Below the pieces are notes generated by a model that saw only the letters and a list, made by a program, of their open reading frames with translations, did not search any database and was not told where the DNA came from. From the NCBI RefSeq assembly GCF_008710135.1, contig NZ_VYKK01000004.1:124001-188000 (forward strand): a stretch of 64,000 bases of DNA, in the 5' to 3' direction. Both the position numbers and the translations under genes were made by a program. Shown here piece by piece: positions 1-6,973 of this stretch. This DNA comes from Paenibacillus spiritus. GTDB taxonomy: Bacteria; Bacillota; Bacilli; Paenibacillales; Paenibacillaceae. The first letter of the stretch is position 1. Every line of letters begins with the position of its first letter.

Positions 1-174
1 GTCTAACTCAATACCTAATACCTTGGCAATTCTTAAGAGTTCTTTACCAGTAAATCGATCTGTTGCAATTTTGTCTAGAAAGGTTTTATATTTTATATTG
101 GCCTTCTCGGCCACCCAAGCTTTTATAAAACCCTTTTCTTTTATTATATCTGAAATGTAATTCCCAAGATGCAA
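1..174 (-). CDS. XRE/Cro-CI-type helix-turn-helix regulator, C-terminus cut by window edge
   Basis: The reverse strand is open for 58 codons from a TTG start at 174 to the window edge. The start is chosen because GGGGGTGAT lies about seven bases upstream; no in-frame ATG exists. The peptide begins MHLGNYISDIIKEKGF and continues with AWVAEKANIKYKTFLDKIATDR, then ELLRIAKVLGIELD. This spacing (helix, small turn, recognition helix, then an 'iakvLgi' helix) is that of lambda-repressor-like XRE domains. It would bind DNA in the cytoplasm, as a phage regulator. A promoter with a copy of the repeated element lies at 314-342, leaving a leader of about 130 bases. The C-terminal half is outside the window, so any effector domain is unknown. 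Confidence 0.7.
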   Translation of the reverse strand, partial: MHLGNYISDIIKEKGFIKAWVAEKANIKYKTFLDKIATDRFTGKELLRIAKVLGIELD

Positions 175-313
175 TTAGTATCACCCCCTCATTTTTTACC
201 TATATTTTAGTACTAATACACTGAAATTTCAGACAAAAGAATAAAATAAAATTCCATAAAAGTAACATTTCAAGCTAATCAATATTATGTGTTGCTCTCT
301 TTTTCATACCTAA

Positions 314-342
314 ATATTACCACTGTATCACTCATAAGTCAA
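314..342 (-). promoter_or_regulatory. Sigma-A-like promoter for the HTH gene
   Basis: Read leftward, TTGACT and TAATAT are separated by 17 bases. The -35 box touches the repeated element at 341-360, so a protein on that element would block polymerase. Confidence 0.5.
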
Positions 343-360
343 TAATTATTTTTGCTTTAA
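341..360 (+). repeat. Repeated AT-rich intergenic element, copy 1
   Basis: AATAATTATTTTTGCTTTAA. It lies between the 383-778 gene and the HTH gene and overlaps the -35 box of the HTH promoter. Confidence 0.6.
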
Positions 361-382
361 AAGCTACTGACTGCTTTGCTTT

Positions 383-778
383 TCAGCATCGAATCACAAT
401 CGTTTCTCCGTCCTGTTTGCGAATAGTCGCCTGAAACACTCCATTAATACATTCAACTAATTCTAATGCAGATCCCTGGTACCAAAACAAATAATCCTCT
501 AAAACTTCACTGAATTTAACCGGCACACCATCAGGACGGAACCCAGACTTAACGAGGTAACTTTCATCATCAAAATCCGTCTCATATTCTTCAAACCATA
601 CGAACCGGCCTTGTTGCATGACAAAAGTAGCCTTAGTATCGGATGGTACATAACCGGCAGCTAGGAAGTAATCTATAGTGTTGTAATCTGCCAATTCTCC
701 TTCTTGCCCATTTTTGACTATATATAGACCACCGTCATCCATTAACTGAATCTTTACTTCCTCGACTACTTTCGTCAT
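383..778 (-). CDS. Hypothetical acidic protein (131 aa)
   Basis: Not recognised. It is soluble, acidic and rich in aromatic residues, with a start like MTKVVEEVKIQLMDDGG and no membrane segment, signal peptide or cysteine motif. An AGGGGG ribosome site sits about 8 bases before the ATG. It is flanked downstream by element copy 1 and upstream by the terminator of the acyltransferase gene, so it is probably transcribed alone. Base composition is a little higher in G+C than the surrounding intergenic DNA, as for the neighbours at 2,289-4,629, which suggests this cluster shares an origin. Confidence 0.7.
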   Translation of the reverse strand: MTKVVEEVKIQLMDDGGLYIVKNGQEGELADYNTIDYFLAAGYVPSDTKATFVMQQGRFVWFEEYETDFDDESYLVKSGFRPDGVPVKFSEVLEDYLFWYQGSALELVECINGVFQATIRKQDGETIVIRC

Positions 779-903
779 AATACTTGCCCCCTATCTCCTA
801 CGTTACATCGTAGATTATGGTTCAATAGTAACACAAACACTTGTTCTTATAAAGCGATATTTTTCACTCTTTTAAGTCAATTGTGATTGTTGTCCATTAA
901 ACA

Positions 904-947
904 TACAAAAAGAGCACAACCGTATCGTTTACGATTGAGCCCTTTTT
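904..947 (-). terminator. Terminator of the acyltransferase gene
   Basis: An imperfect 16-pair stem (three mismatches) with a nine-base loop is bounded by AAAAA and TTTTT, so it can act on either strand. It lies just past the stop of the leftward gene at 962-2053. Confidence 0.6.
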
Positions 948-961
948 GTATTTCTAAACGT

Positions 962-2053
962 TTAGGAAGCTTTCTGAATGGAAACATCAGCGAGTGAGTT
1001 TTTACTTTTACCAAATCTAATTAGCTTTCTTATAGGTTCTTCATAGTATCTAAATGATAAAGATGCTAACCCAATCGTCACGATTAAAGAAAGAGAATAA
1101 TCCAACCAACTAATTAGATTCAACTCATCTATATAATTTAGTACTAGAGCATGCAATATGTAAAATGAGAAACTAATCTCCCCCAAAAAGACTAGAAATC
1201 TGTGTGATAACATTTTTGAAATTACTCCCCCTCCATATGCAAAAATGAAAATCATTAATCCCCATACTGGTACATAATATTGACCCTTCATGTTTGGCAA
1301 GTTTATATGTCCTGCCAATAATACAAATAACACTAATAAAGCCAAACTTGTAAACTCTAATAAAGTCATATATTTAGATTTTAATTTTATTCCCCTTTCT
1401 GATAATTCAATAAAAACATTCCCCAATATCATACCAAATACAAATTCAAAGATTCGCGTGAAAGGAAGGAAATTAAGAATCCACACATAAAAAATATTAT
1501 CTTGTGTTAATATCAGATTGAAAGTGAATAAAGCCGCCCATGATAAAAAAACTATAGTTACGACTTTCTTTGCATTTCTAGTGAAACTTATTTTTGAAAA
1601 AAAGAACATAATAAACGGAAACATAAAATAGAAAAATGCTTCCGCCGACAGTGTCCAAGATACATTATTGAAATTAAACCAGATCCCCGAACTCGGAACA
1701 TAACCCTGAAGCAACAGTAAATTAATTCCAGAAACAATTACCAGTTTAATGCTATATAATCCATCTGGATGAAAAGTAGATAGAAATAATGGCAACGAGA
1801 GAAAGAAAGTGAGTAAATGCATAGGATAAATCTTAGCAAATCTTGCTTTATAGAATTTTTTTACATATTCTTTTTCTAAAGTTCTAAACTTGTTGCTGTA
1901 ATTATAGGTAAGTATAAAGCCTGAAAGAATAAAAAAGAATTGTACTCCAGCATGTCCAAAACCAGCATTAACGAAAAATGCAACACCAGTATGAAACAAA
2001 AAAACCATGAGAGCAGCAATAAATCTAAATGAAGTAAGAGGCTTTAACATCAT
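962..2053 (-). CDS. Membrane acyltransferase (acyltransferase-3 / OafA-YrhL family)
   Basis: A 363-residue polytopic membrane protein with about ten hydrophobic segments. It has the family hallmarks: an N-terminal LTSFRFIAALMVFLFHTG with the conserved histidine, FFILSGFILTY in the second segment, RFAKIYPMH with the conserved arginine, and SWTLSAEAFFY. Family members move acetyl or other acyl groups from the cytoplasm onto sugars or wall polymers. The start is ATG after AAAAGGAGATAGA. It stands alone between terminators and has the lower G+C usual for surface-modifying genes. In a prophage it may change the host surface (lysogenic conversion or exclusion of related phages); the substrate cannot be inferred. 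Length matches single-domain members of the family, without the extra SGNH domain. Confidence 0.9.
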   Translation of the reverse strand: MMLKPLTSFRFIAALMVFLFHTGVAFFVNAGFGHAGVQFFFILSGFILTYNYSNKFRTLEKEYVKKFYKARFAKIYPMHLLTFFLSLPLFLSTFHPDGLYSIKLVIVSGINLLLLQGYVPSSGIWFNFNNVSWTLSAEAFFYFMFPFIMFFFSKISFTRNAKKVVTIVFLSWAALFTFNLILTQDNIFYVWILNFLPFTRIFEFVFGMILGNVFIELSERGIKLKSKYMTLLEFTSLALLVLFVLLAGHINLPNMKGQYYVPVWGLMIFIFAYGGGVISKMLSHRFLVFLGEISFSFYILHALVLNYIDELNLISWLDYSLSLIVTIGLASLSFRYYEEPIRKLIRFGKSKNSLADVSIQKAS

Positions 2054-2144
2054 TCTATCTCCTTTTCGTTCTTAATAGTGAACAGTATATATTGAATATA
2101 CTATATTTAGGTATTATGTTCCATATAAATATTACAAAAAACAC

Positions 2145-2287
2145 TTGATAAAAGTATTTGTTATGCTATTATAGAGTTGTAAGCAGATAGAATGTTTGTC
2201 TCCATCATTTAAGATGGTGTGGATTAAAATAAGCTAAATTTTTTCCTTAATAAAAAAGCCCGAAGGTACCCGCCTTCGAGCTTTTTT
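2145..2287 (+). ncRNA. Candidate small RNA with its own promoter and terminator
   Basis: On the plus strand TTGATA (2145-2150) and an extended -10, TGC-TATTAT (2167-2172), are 16 bases apart. About 80 bases further on is a strong hairpin with T-run (2252-2287). Between them is a small hairpin, CCATC..GATGG, and no credible reading frame. An RNA of about 109 bases would start near 2179. The neighbouring genes run the other way, so this unit is not their promoter. Confidence 0.35.
2252..2287. terminator. Bidirectional terminator
   Basis: AAAAAAGC, mismatch, CGAAGG, six-base loop, CCTTCG, mismatch, GCTTTTTT. It closes the leftward gene at 2289-2720 and would also end the rightward candidate RNA. 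Confidence 0.8.
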
Positions 2288-2288
2288 A

Positions 2289-2720
2289 TTATTCCGGCAA
2301 TACCCCTTCTTGCTCTGACGTTGCGATTATTTTTTGCAGATCCTCAAATCGTTTAGCTCCCTCCGCCTTTAACCATTCCAACTGTTTGAAGACCATATTA
2401 TAATCCTCTCTAATAAACGCTTTATTTAATAGTAAAGCCTGTTCCTCATGCTGTTTCTTTTCTTTATCATCTGGCTGCGCCGCGCCAATGGCCCGCATAA
2501 CACCAGGAAGCGCATCAAAGCGTTTAAGCCCATCCTTGATTACAAACCCAATGAGTCTATCCAGTAATTGATCATCCCCGGCACGAAGTGCGCGCTCTAT
2601 GTTCTGCATTGTTTTTTCGTGTTCTTCCTTCCACTCGTTGATCCATAGGAGAGCAAGCTCCTTTCTCCGCTCTGGAGAACTTGCTTTGTTTAATTTTTGG
2701 CCGATTGATAATCTCCCCAT
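2289..2720 (-). CDS. Hypothetical charged helical protein (143 aa)
   Basis: Not recognised. It is almost wholly alpha-helical by composition, rich in Lys, Glu and Arg, with a repeated pattern of the kind LxRLIGFVIKDGLKRFD and then LEWLKAEGAKRFEDL. The two stretches look like a duplicated helical motif of about 50 residues. TAGGAGG precedes the ATG by six bases. The stop codon abuts a terminator, and a long hairpin separates it from the gene at 2840. Confidence 0.75.
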   Translation of the reverse strand: MGRLSIGQKLNKASSPERRKELALLWINEWKEEHEKTMQNIERALRAGDDQLLDRLIGFVIKDGLKRFDALPGVMRAIGAAQPDDKEKKQHEEQALLLNKAFIREDYNMVFKQLEWLKAEGAKRFEDLQKIIATSEQEGVLPE

Positions 2721-2766
2721 GTTAATTCCTCCTAAATATATTATGAAGATATGATATCAATTAAAT

Positions 2767-2830
2767 GGAAATAATGCCATGACAAAATTGAGATTTCCGT
2801 ATGCCTCAGTTTTGTCATGGCATTATTTCC
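2767..2830. repeat. Long perfect inverted repeat (21-base arms)
   Basis: Arms 2767-2787 and 2810-2830 are exact reverse complements. A T/G pair and four more base pairs (TGAG with CTCA) extend the stem to about 26 positions around a 12-base loop. It fills the space between the genes at 2289-2720 and 2840-3172. It has no T-run, so a simple terminator is not assured; RNA processing or a strand-independent transcription block are alternatives. Confidence 0.75.
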
Positions 2831-2839
2831 TAGTTACAT

Positions 2840-3172
2840 TTATTTAACTTCCTGAACCAGCGTCTTCTCCGCCAACTCCTTCAGGCGGCGGAATCGAGTG
2901 CCCTCCAACATCCGATCATTTCCAGATTTAAGGATGGCATCCAAAGCCTCTTCGTCCGATACCGTCTCGGCCCAATCGCGCTGTCCGTCCCACTGTGTAC
3001 CGTGAATTAGTACGTACCTGCCATCACGTAACTGCGTGATGCCCAAGTGCGTACCCAGCCCGCCATCCGACCAGTTGCTACCATTCCAGCCGTCGAGATA
3101 TTCATTATACTCGACGCGTGCAACCACCGGACCCTGCCGCCATGTATTGTCATACACGTTTACTTTGCTCAT
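2840..3172 (-). CDS. Hypothetical tryptophan-rich protein (110 aa)
   Basis: Not recognised. The N-terminal half is rich in Trp, Tyr and Gly (WRQGPVVARVEYNEYLDGWNG), typical of a small beta-rich fold, and resembles phage proteins that wrap around a ligand; the C-terminal half is helical and charged (RMLEGTRFRRLKELAEKTL). GGGAG precedes the ATG by about eight bases. It lies between element copy 2 upstream and the long hairpin downstream. Confidence 0.7.
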   Translation of the reverse strand: MSKVNVYDNTWRQGPVVARVEYNEYLDGWNGSNWSDGGLGTHLGITQLRDGRYVLIHGTQWDGQRDWAETVSDEEALDAILKSGNDRMLEGTRFRRLKELAEKTLVQEVK

Positions 3173-3189
3173 ATTATAACACTCCCGTA

Positions 3190-3207
3190 TTATTATTTTT
3201 ATTTAAA
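3190..3207 (+). repeat. Repeated AT-rich intergenic element, copy 2 (divergent)
   Basis: TATTATTATTTTTATTTAAA, overlapping the stop codon of the 3203-3793 gene. It lacks the central G of the other copies, so it is a weak copy. Confidence 0.4.
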
Positions 3208-3793
3208 GAGTAACAAAAGTAAGGTTACCATATGCACTATCTACATAATAGGCATATTTGAAACCCTTTTTATCCATCAGCACCTTAGCCTTGGCGTCTG
3301 ACACCTTAATAACACGATCATTATAATAGTAATAACCGCCCAATTCATCCAGTTCCTCCACTGTTTTATTAGTCAATAACACATCGACAGCAGCGTCAAT
3401 TGTTGTGACTTCTGGTTCGATACTACGCTTTTCAAAAGCCCCCAGTATTTCTCCGAAAGCTGTCGAGCTGCCATTTGAATCACTCCATCGAACCAGCAGA
3501 CCCCCGGCTTGAAGCTTAATGATTTCAAGCTTTCTGCCGCTTGTGGGAGTGATAATATCCACTTCTCTTCTTTCAAAGTGAACACTTGCGGGGATATCCG
3601 CATAAGGTTCTTCCGCCCATTTTAGAATCTGCATGTATTCATCAAATAACGGCTGACAATCGCCGTTAACGGCGCTCAAAATATATTCGGGAGTAATATC
3701 CCGAAGAGAAGCGAAAGTCGAAGAAAACATCGAGAACAGTTTGATAAATTCTTCGGAATCAACCATCGCTGAAATCTCTGTAATCTTATTCAT
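3203..3793 (-). CDS. Hypothetical protein (196 aa)
   Basis: Not recognised. It is acidic and soluble, with a helical N-terminus (EFIKLFSMFSSTFASLRDI) and a beta-rich C-terminus ending YYYYNDRVIKVSDAKAKVLM and then YAYYVDSAYG. The ATG follows GAAGGAGATAATATA. A 76-codon open frame on the same strand at 3373-3603 is a shadow. About 130 bases with no gene separate it from the next gene upstream. Confidence 0.7.
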   Translation of the reverse strand: MNKITEISAMVDSEEFIKLFSMFSSTFASLRDITPEYILSAVNGDCQPLFDEYMQILKWAEEPYADIPASVHFERREVDIITPTSGRKLEIIKLQAGGLLVRWSDSNGSSTAFGEILGAFEKRSIEPEVTTIDAAVDVLLTNKTVEELDELGGYYYYNDRVIKVSDAKAKVLMDKKGFKYAYYVDSAYGNLTFVTL

Positions 3794-3921
3794 TATATTA
3801 TCTCCTTCAGCCCGTCATCTTAATGTGACTGCGGCAATTAATAGCTTGGTAGCCATGTCCCTCGGGCTTTCGATGTTTAAAATGCTAATCTCGGAAAGAT
3901 ATACACTCGCAGGAGCCGGGC

Positions 3922-4629
3922 TTATTGCTGCGAATGGAAAAAGTCCATAATACGTTGATCGTACTGTATGCGTACAGCCATGTACGAACTGCCCGCAAAG
4001 GCCAATTCCACAACCATTGAATTTTTTGAGAATTCAATGAGCCGACAGAGCTGATTAATGCTCAGTACATCTTTATCACCGGGACCGTACCACGTTGAAA
4101 GTTCTGTGTGTTCAATTAATAATTTTTCACTATCCAGCCAAATAATGTTGGCTGTATAGTAGTGGTCCTCATCATCCCTTTTATTGAGTTCTCTTCGGAT
4201 TATGTCATCGGCCACTTGTCGGGCGCAACACTCGTGCAAAGCGTATGCCAGCCCAATATTTTTAAGGAAGAGAGCCGCTTCTCTGCTTTCAAATGTTAGA
4301 TTGATATCGTCGTAATCGACGACCTCCACCCAATCGGGGTTTCCTAAAAGGTCCCCCATTACTGAAGCGATTTGTATCTTACCGCCTCCCACATCTTTCG
4401 CAATATAACGGCTTTTATTCTTAACGGCCTCATCATAACTGGTGGCCTTAAGCTTTTTCAAAAACATTTTGTATTGCGAGTACGTAAATACATACCCGTC
4501 GTCACCATACAAATCCGAGTCCAATTCTCGGAACCCTTCTTTTTCTAAATCCTCCCGCTGATACTGGTTTAAAACCTTGACCACAATCCATTCTTCACAA
4601 TCCTTTTGAAATTTTACCATTTGCTCCAT
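3922..4629 (-). CDS. Hypothetical protein (235 aa)
   Basis: Not recognised. It has no membrane segment and carries several aspartate- and glutamate-rich stretches, with a CxxC-like HECCARQ near the middle. The start is ATG after GGAGGATATGAA. The G+C-richer codon use matches its neighbours at 2,289-3,793. Upstream, AT-rich direct repeats (TTGTATTAATA twice, 4671-4694) precede the gene and include element copy 3. Confidence 0.7.
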   Translation of the reverse strand: MEQMVKFQKDCEEWIVVKVLNQYQREDLEKEGFRELDSDLYGDDGYVFTYSQYKMFLKKLKATSYDEAVKNKSRYIAKDVGGGKIQIASVMGDLLGNPDWVEVVDYDDINLTFESREAALFLKNIGLAYALHECCARQVADDIIRRELNKRDDEDHYYTANIIWLDSEKLLIEHTELSTWYGPGDKDVLSINQLCRLIEFSKNSMVVELAFAGSSYMAVRIQYDQRIMDFFHSQQ

Positions 4630-4662
4630 TTCATATCCTCCTTCAGTTTCCGCCTTGTCGCG

Positions 4663-4680
4663 TATTTATATTTGTATTAA
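4663..4680 (+). repeat. Repeated AT-rich intergenic element, copy 3
   Basis: TATTTATATTTGTATTAA, between the genes at 3922-4629 and 4714-4869. The last eight bases recur 14 bases later (TTGTATTAATA). Confidence 0.55.
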
Positions 4681-4713
4681 TATACTTGTATTAATATCCT
4701 TAAAATAAGCATT

Positions 4714-4869
4714 TTATATAACTTGCCATTCTTCAATGATCATCTCATTCATGTGCATTTTTTGTTTATCTTGTTCGGCTGCCTCTCTGGATGAGTAAAT
4801 GCTATACAAGGTTTTATTATCATCATCGTAGTAGTATTCAAGCATGTAGAATAAGCAATATACTTTCAC
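4714..4869 (-). CDS. Hypothetical small protein (51 aa)
   Basis: The start is a GTG at 4869 with a strong GGAGGAG five bases upstream; a longer open frame reaching 5070 has no ribosome site and overlaps the next gene. The product contains MLEYYYDDDNKTLYSIYSS and then EAAEQDKQKMHMNEMIIEEW. It resembles the neighbouring 65-residue protein in plan: a beta hairpin with tyrosines, then 'S..AAE.DK'. The pair may be diverged duplicates. Function unknown. Confidence 0.65.
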   Translation of the reverse strand: MKVYCLFYMLEYYYDDDNKTLYSIYSSREAAEQDKQKMHMNEMIIEEWQVI

Positions 4870-4924
4870 AGTACTCCTCCTATGTATTTTTATCTTTAAA
4901 TGAAACAAGAATTTTATCAACTTT

Positions 4925-5122
4925 TTATAATACGTAAGTTCTCTGTTCCTCAACTTCTTTAAGAATAAACCCTTGCTTTTTATCACTCTCAGCGGCTGAT
5001 TCACAATATGCAGACACTCCCCAAAAACGGTTTGGGTAGGTTGTGTTATTATCAGGCGAATAAATTTCATAATACTTTACTACTCCATTGTGATGATTGC
5101 AAATCCCCATGCATTCTTTCAT
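4925..5122 (-). CDS. Hypothetical small protein (65 aa)
   Basis: Begins MKECMGICNHHNGVVKYYEI, with a CxxxxCxHH cluster that could hold a metal, and has CESAAESDKKQGFILKEVEE in the C-terminal half. The 'AAESDK' stretch matches 'AAEQDK' in the next gene downstream, suggesting a shared fold. AAAGGAGTG precedes the ATG. Function unknown. Confidence 0.65.
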   Translation of the reverse strand: MKECMGICNHHNGVVKYYEIYSPDNNTTYPNRFWGVSAYCESAAESDKKQGFILKEVEEQRTYVL

Positions 5123-5157
5123 TTATAGCACTCCTTTAAATTTTTATTTTAATAAAA

Positions 5158-5484
5158 TCACTCTTTTACCAACAAATTGCGAATTACTTTATCTAAAAAA
5201 TATTTTTTGTTTGGTCTAATTTCTTGATTCAATGTTACAGGTACTTCAATTATCTTCCCTGTTCCTTCGAGTCCCATTTTGACTACTCCATAATTGGTCT
5301 TTTCCATAAATACCGTTCCAATTTCCTTCGTTGGATCATCGCTCATCACATGCACTAAAGCAGCATCGCCTCCTTTGAATGGAGCCTTTAACCACAACCA
5401 GTATACTCGACCATCGGAGAGTTTGTAATAATCGTAATCCCCTCCATTTGCTGCCCTGTATTCTTTGATTGTAACTCTGCTCAT
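5158..5484 (-). CDS. Hypothetical protein (108 aa)
   Basis: A small, soluble, beta-rich protein (MSRVTIKEYRAANGGDYDYY and then SDGRVYWLWLKAPFKGGD). Not recognised. It follows an ideal promoter at 5551-5579 and a GGAGG ribosome site, so it should be strongly expressed once that promoter is free. It is the first gene of a possible three-gene unit with 4925-5122 and 4714-4869. Confidence 0.75.
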   Translation of the reverse strand: MSRVTIKEYRAANGGDYDYYKLSDGRVYWLWLKAPFKGGDAALVHVMSDDPTKEIGTVFMEKTNYGVVKMGLEGTGKIIEVPVTLNQEIRPNKKYFLDKVIRNLLVKE

Positions 5485-5550
5485 GTGATATCCTCCAAAC
5501 TTAATAGAATGAGTATTTGCTGTGTTTTATGTATCTCTCTTATGTATATA

Positions 5551-5579
5551 ATTATACAGCATCGCTTTATATTTGTCAA
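5551..5579 (-). promoter_or_regulatory. Consensus sigma-A promoter
   Basis: Read leftward, TTGACA and TATAAT are exactly 17 bases apart. Element copy 4 begins four bases upstream of the -35 box. It drives the gene at 5158-5484. Confidence 0.85.
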
Positions 5580-5582
5580 ATA

Positions 5583-5602
5583 TATTATTATCTTTGTATT
5601 AA
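5583..5602 (+). repeat. Repeated AT-rich intergenic element, copy 4
   Basis: TATTATTATCTTTGTATTAA, placed between a terminator (5603-5629) and a consensus promoter (5551-5579). Confidence 0.7.
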
Positions 5603-5629
5603 AAAAGAGCGATTATTATTCGCTCTTTT
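5601..5629 (-). terminator. Terminator of the 5631-6198 gene pair
   Basis: Nine-pair stem AAAAGAGCG/CGCTCTTTT with loop ATTATTATT, and a T-run read leftward. It directly follows the stop at 5631. Confidence 0.85.
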
Positions 5630-5630
5630 C

Positions 5631-5975
5631 TCACTTATGATGATTATTAAGAAAGCTAAGTGCATCTTTACCTTTTAGTACTCTACATTCTCCAGTACAT
5701 ATGCCGCATGTACTTTTATTTTTATACAATCCATATTCAATCGCGTAACCATCCTTATAGACAAAAACAGAATAAACACTTTCTCCTTTATATATTACCG
5801 GCCTAACTGCTTTATCTAACAGTTTTCTTTCTAGTTCTCTTCTTCTCTCCACAACACAGCGGCCATGTACCGCTGGTTTCCCTAGCTCCCATTCTACCGT
5901 ATCGCCTATATTAATATGCTTAAAACAATACGGACACGTACTAGCGAACTTAGACTGTATGAGCATGTGGGACAA
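5631..5975 (-). CDS. Hypothetical protein with a zinc-finger-like N-terminus
   Basis: The first part carries CPYCFKHINIGDTVEW followed by HGRC, a CxxC..HxxC pattern that fits a treble-clef or PARP-like zinc knuckle. A second CGICTGEC cluster lies near the C-terminus. It may bind nucleic acid or protein; the role is unknown. The start is TTG at 5975 or ATG at 5966. Neither has a ribosome site, and the gene overlaps the end of 5950-6198 by 26 bases, so translation is probably coupled to that gene. Confidence 0.7.
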   Translation of the reverse strand: MSHMLIQSKFASTCPYCFKHINIGDTVEWELGKPAVHGRCVVERRRELERKLLDKAVRPVIYKGESVYSVFVYKDGYAIEYGLYKNKSTCGICTGECRVLKGKDALSFLNNHHK

Positions 5976-6198
5976 TTAGATCAACAGATATAGAGATGGG
6001 GAAGTGCGGAAAACATCTATTCCAACGACTAATAAAATTCATCTTATCCTCTTCGGATGCCTCTACAACGGTATACAGACGATGTGGAGCCATCGCCCAT
6101 CTAAATACACCATTTGTTAGGCAGTGTTTTCCTTCAGGGTCTTGTACAATAGCTCCAGACCAATTATCCGTTTTAATCCAGTTTTTGATAATGTACAT
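5950..6198 (-). CDS. Hypothetical protein (82 aa)
   Basis: A small protein beginning MYIIKNWIKTDNWSGAIVQD, with a central region FRWAMAPHRLYTVVEASEED. No known motif was found. AAGGAGTTGTTTAT precedes the ATG. Its last 26 bases overlap the start of the zinc-knuckle gene at 5631-5975, which points to coupled translation of the pair and a shared terminator at 5601-5629. Confidence 0.7.
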   Translation of the reverse strand: MYIIKNWIKTDNWSGAIVQDPEGKHCLTNGVFRWAMAPHRLYTVVEASEEDKMNFISRWNRCFPHFPISISVDLIVPHAHTV

Positions 6199-6210
6199 AT
6201 AAACAACTCC

Positions 6211-6228
6211 TTATTATTTTTGTATAAT
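6211..6228 (+). repeat. Repeated AT-rich intergenic element, copy 5
   Basis: TTATTATTTTTGTATAAT. It includes the stop codon of the 6214-6408 gene, and only about a dozen bases and the ribosome site separate it from the next gene. Confidence 0.65.
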
Positions 6229-6408
6229 AGAAACGCTACACTTTATCAATAGTCCTACAGCAGCCAGGACCAATAGGACTACCATAATGAATTTTGCTCC
6301 TGCTGAAAAAGTAGGAGAACATGTTATAAAGAGAAAGAGTGAAAGAAAAACAAGTCCAATTCCCCACATCGGAATGAATATTGTGTTGTCATTGTCGTTA
6401 TGCTTCAT
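6214..6408 (-). CDS. Small two-pass membrane protein (64 aa)
   Basis: Two hydrophobic segments, GIGLVFLSLFLFITC and FIMVVLLVLAAVGLLI, follow a charged His/Asn/Asp N-terminus. ATG at 6408 is preferred to the GTG at 6417 because AAGGAG is nine bases upstream of the ATG but touches the GTG. No family is recognised; small phage membrane proteins of this form include exclusion factors and toxin-like peptides, but nothing here decides between them. Confidence 0.7.
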   Translation of the reverse strand: MKHNDNDNTIFIPMWGIGLVFLSLFLFITCSPTFSAGAKFIMVVLLVLAAVGLLIKCSVSIIQK

Positions 6409-6444
6409 TTGTTTCACTCCTTATGAAATCTTGCTTTTATTAAA

Positions 6445-6672
6445 TTATTGCTCAATAAAATAGCTTGTTGAGAAATAGTCAAAACTAACAATTTTTTCGC
6501 CAACTTTTAAACGAAACCCATCCGTTAATCCATTGAATTGAGTAAAGCCCAGAAAATCAACTTTGATTGCATTCTTTCCATTTGACGATTCCCATCCCAT
6601 GCAGAATTCATCTCTCATGTCTTCTTGTATGTTTCTAGGGACGTTGTTATATCTTACATTGAGATTCTTCAT
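6445..6672 (-). CDS. Hypothetical protein (75 aa)
   Basis: Begins MKNLNVRYNNVPRNIQEDMRD; the C-terminal half is beta-rich (DGFRLKVGEKIVSFDYFSTS). The internal ATG at 6672, with an AGAGGG site, is chosen over one at 6708, which falls just after a hairpin and lacks a ribosome site. Not recognised. Confidence 0.6.
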   Translation of the reverse strand: MKNLNVRYNNVPRNIQEDMRDEFCMGWESSNGKNAIKVDFLGFTQFNGLTDGFRLKVGEKIVSFDYFSTSYFIEQ

Positions 6673-6712
6673 TTGTATTCGCCCTCTTTTTTTGAATAAA
6701 ATTATCATTTTA

Positions 6713-6730
6713 AGGGGAGTTGTCTCCCCT
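6713..6730 (-). terminator. Short hairpin after the 49-residue gene
   Basis: AGGGGAG, loop TTGT, CTCCCCT: a perfect seven-pair stem between the genes at 6737-6886 and 6445-6672. The tail is only weakly T-rich, so it may attenuate rather than terminate. Confidence 0.55.
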
Positions 6731-6736
6731 GTTTGC

Positions 6737-6886
6737 TCATCTTCCTTGATAATCTTTCAGATCCCATTCAGATATTTTCGGCCATCCTTCCCAACCGAAA
6801 TACTGACCATTTCTTTTTGGGAGTTCTGCATTCAGTATTTCATCGATTGTTGCGTTTTCTTTCTTCAAAAGTTCTTCCCATGTCAT
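6737..6886 (-). CDS. Hypothetical small protein (49 aa)
   Basis: MTWEELLKKENATIDEILNA and then WEGWPKISEWDLKDYQGR. It is tryptophan-rich, acidic and soluble. The start at 6886 has GGAGG nine bases upstream; the longer frame to 6946 would begin inside the promoter. It lies under the consensus promoter at 6918-6946. Function unknown. Confidence 0.65.
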   Translation of the reverse strand: MTWEELLKKENATIDEILNAELPKRNGQYFGWEGWPKISEWDLKDYQGR

Positions 6887-6917
6887 ATGTATTACCTCCG
6901 CTTCATTTGATACATTT

Positions 6918-6946
6918 ATTATACATCGGTAATTTTGTTTTGTCAA
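6918..6946 (-). promoter_or_regulatory. Consensus sigma-A promoter
   Basis: Read leftward, TTGACA and TATAAT are 17 bases apart, with element copy 6 starting about four bases upstream of the -35 box. It drives 6737-6886 and perhaps the genes beyond. Confidence 0.85.
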
Positions 6947-6950
6947 TAAT

Positions 6951-6973
6951 ATTATTATATTTGTACTTTTTAA
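6951..6973 (+). repeat. Repeated AT-rich intergenic element, copy 6
   Basis: ATTATTATATTTGTACTTTT and flanking bases, between the 43-residue membrane gene (stop at 6974) and the promoter at 6918-6946. Confidence 0.65.

Noticed and set aside
4714..5070. A 118-codon leftward frame
   Set aside because: Its first 67 codons overlap the gene at 4925-5122 and have no ribosome site; the true start is the GTG at 4869.
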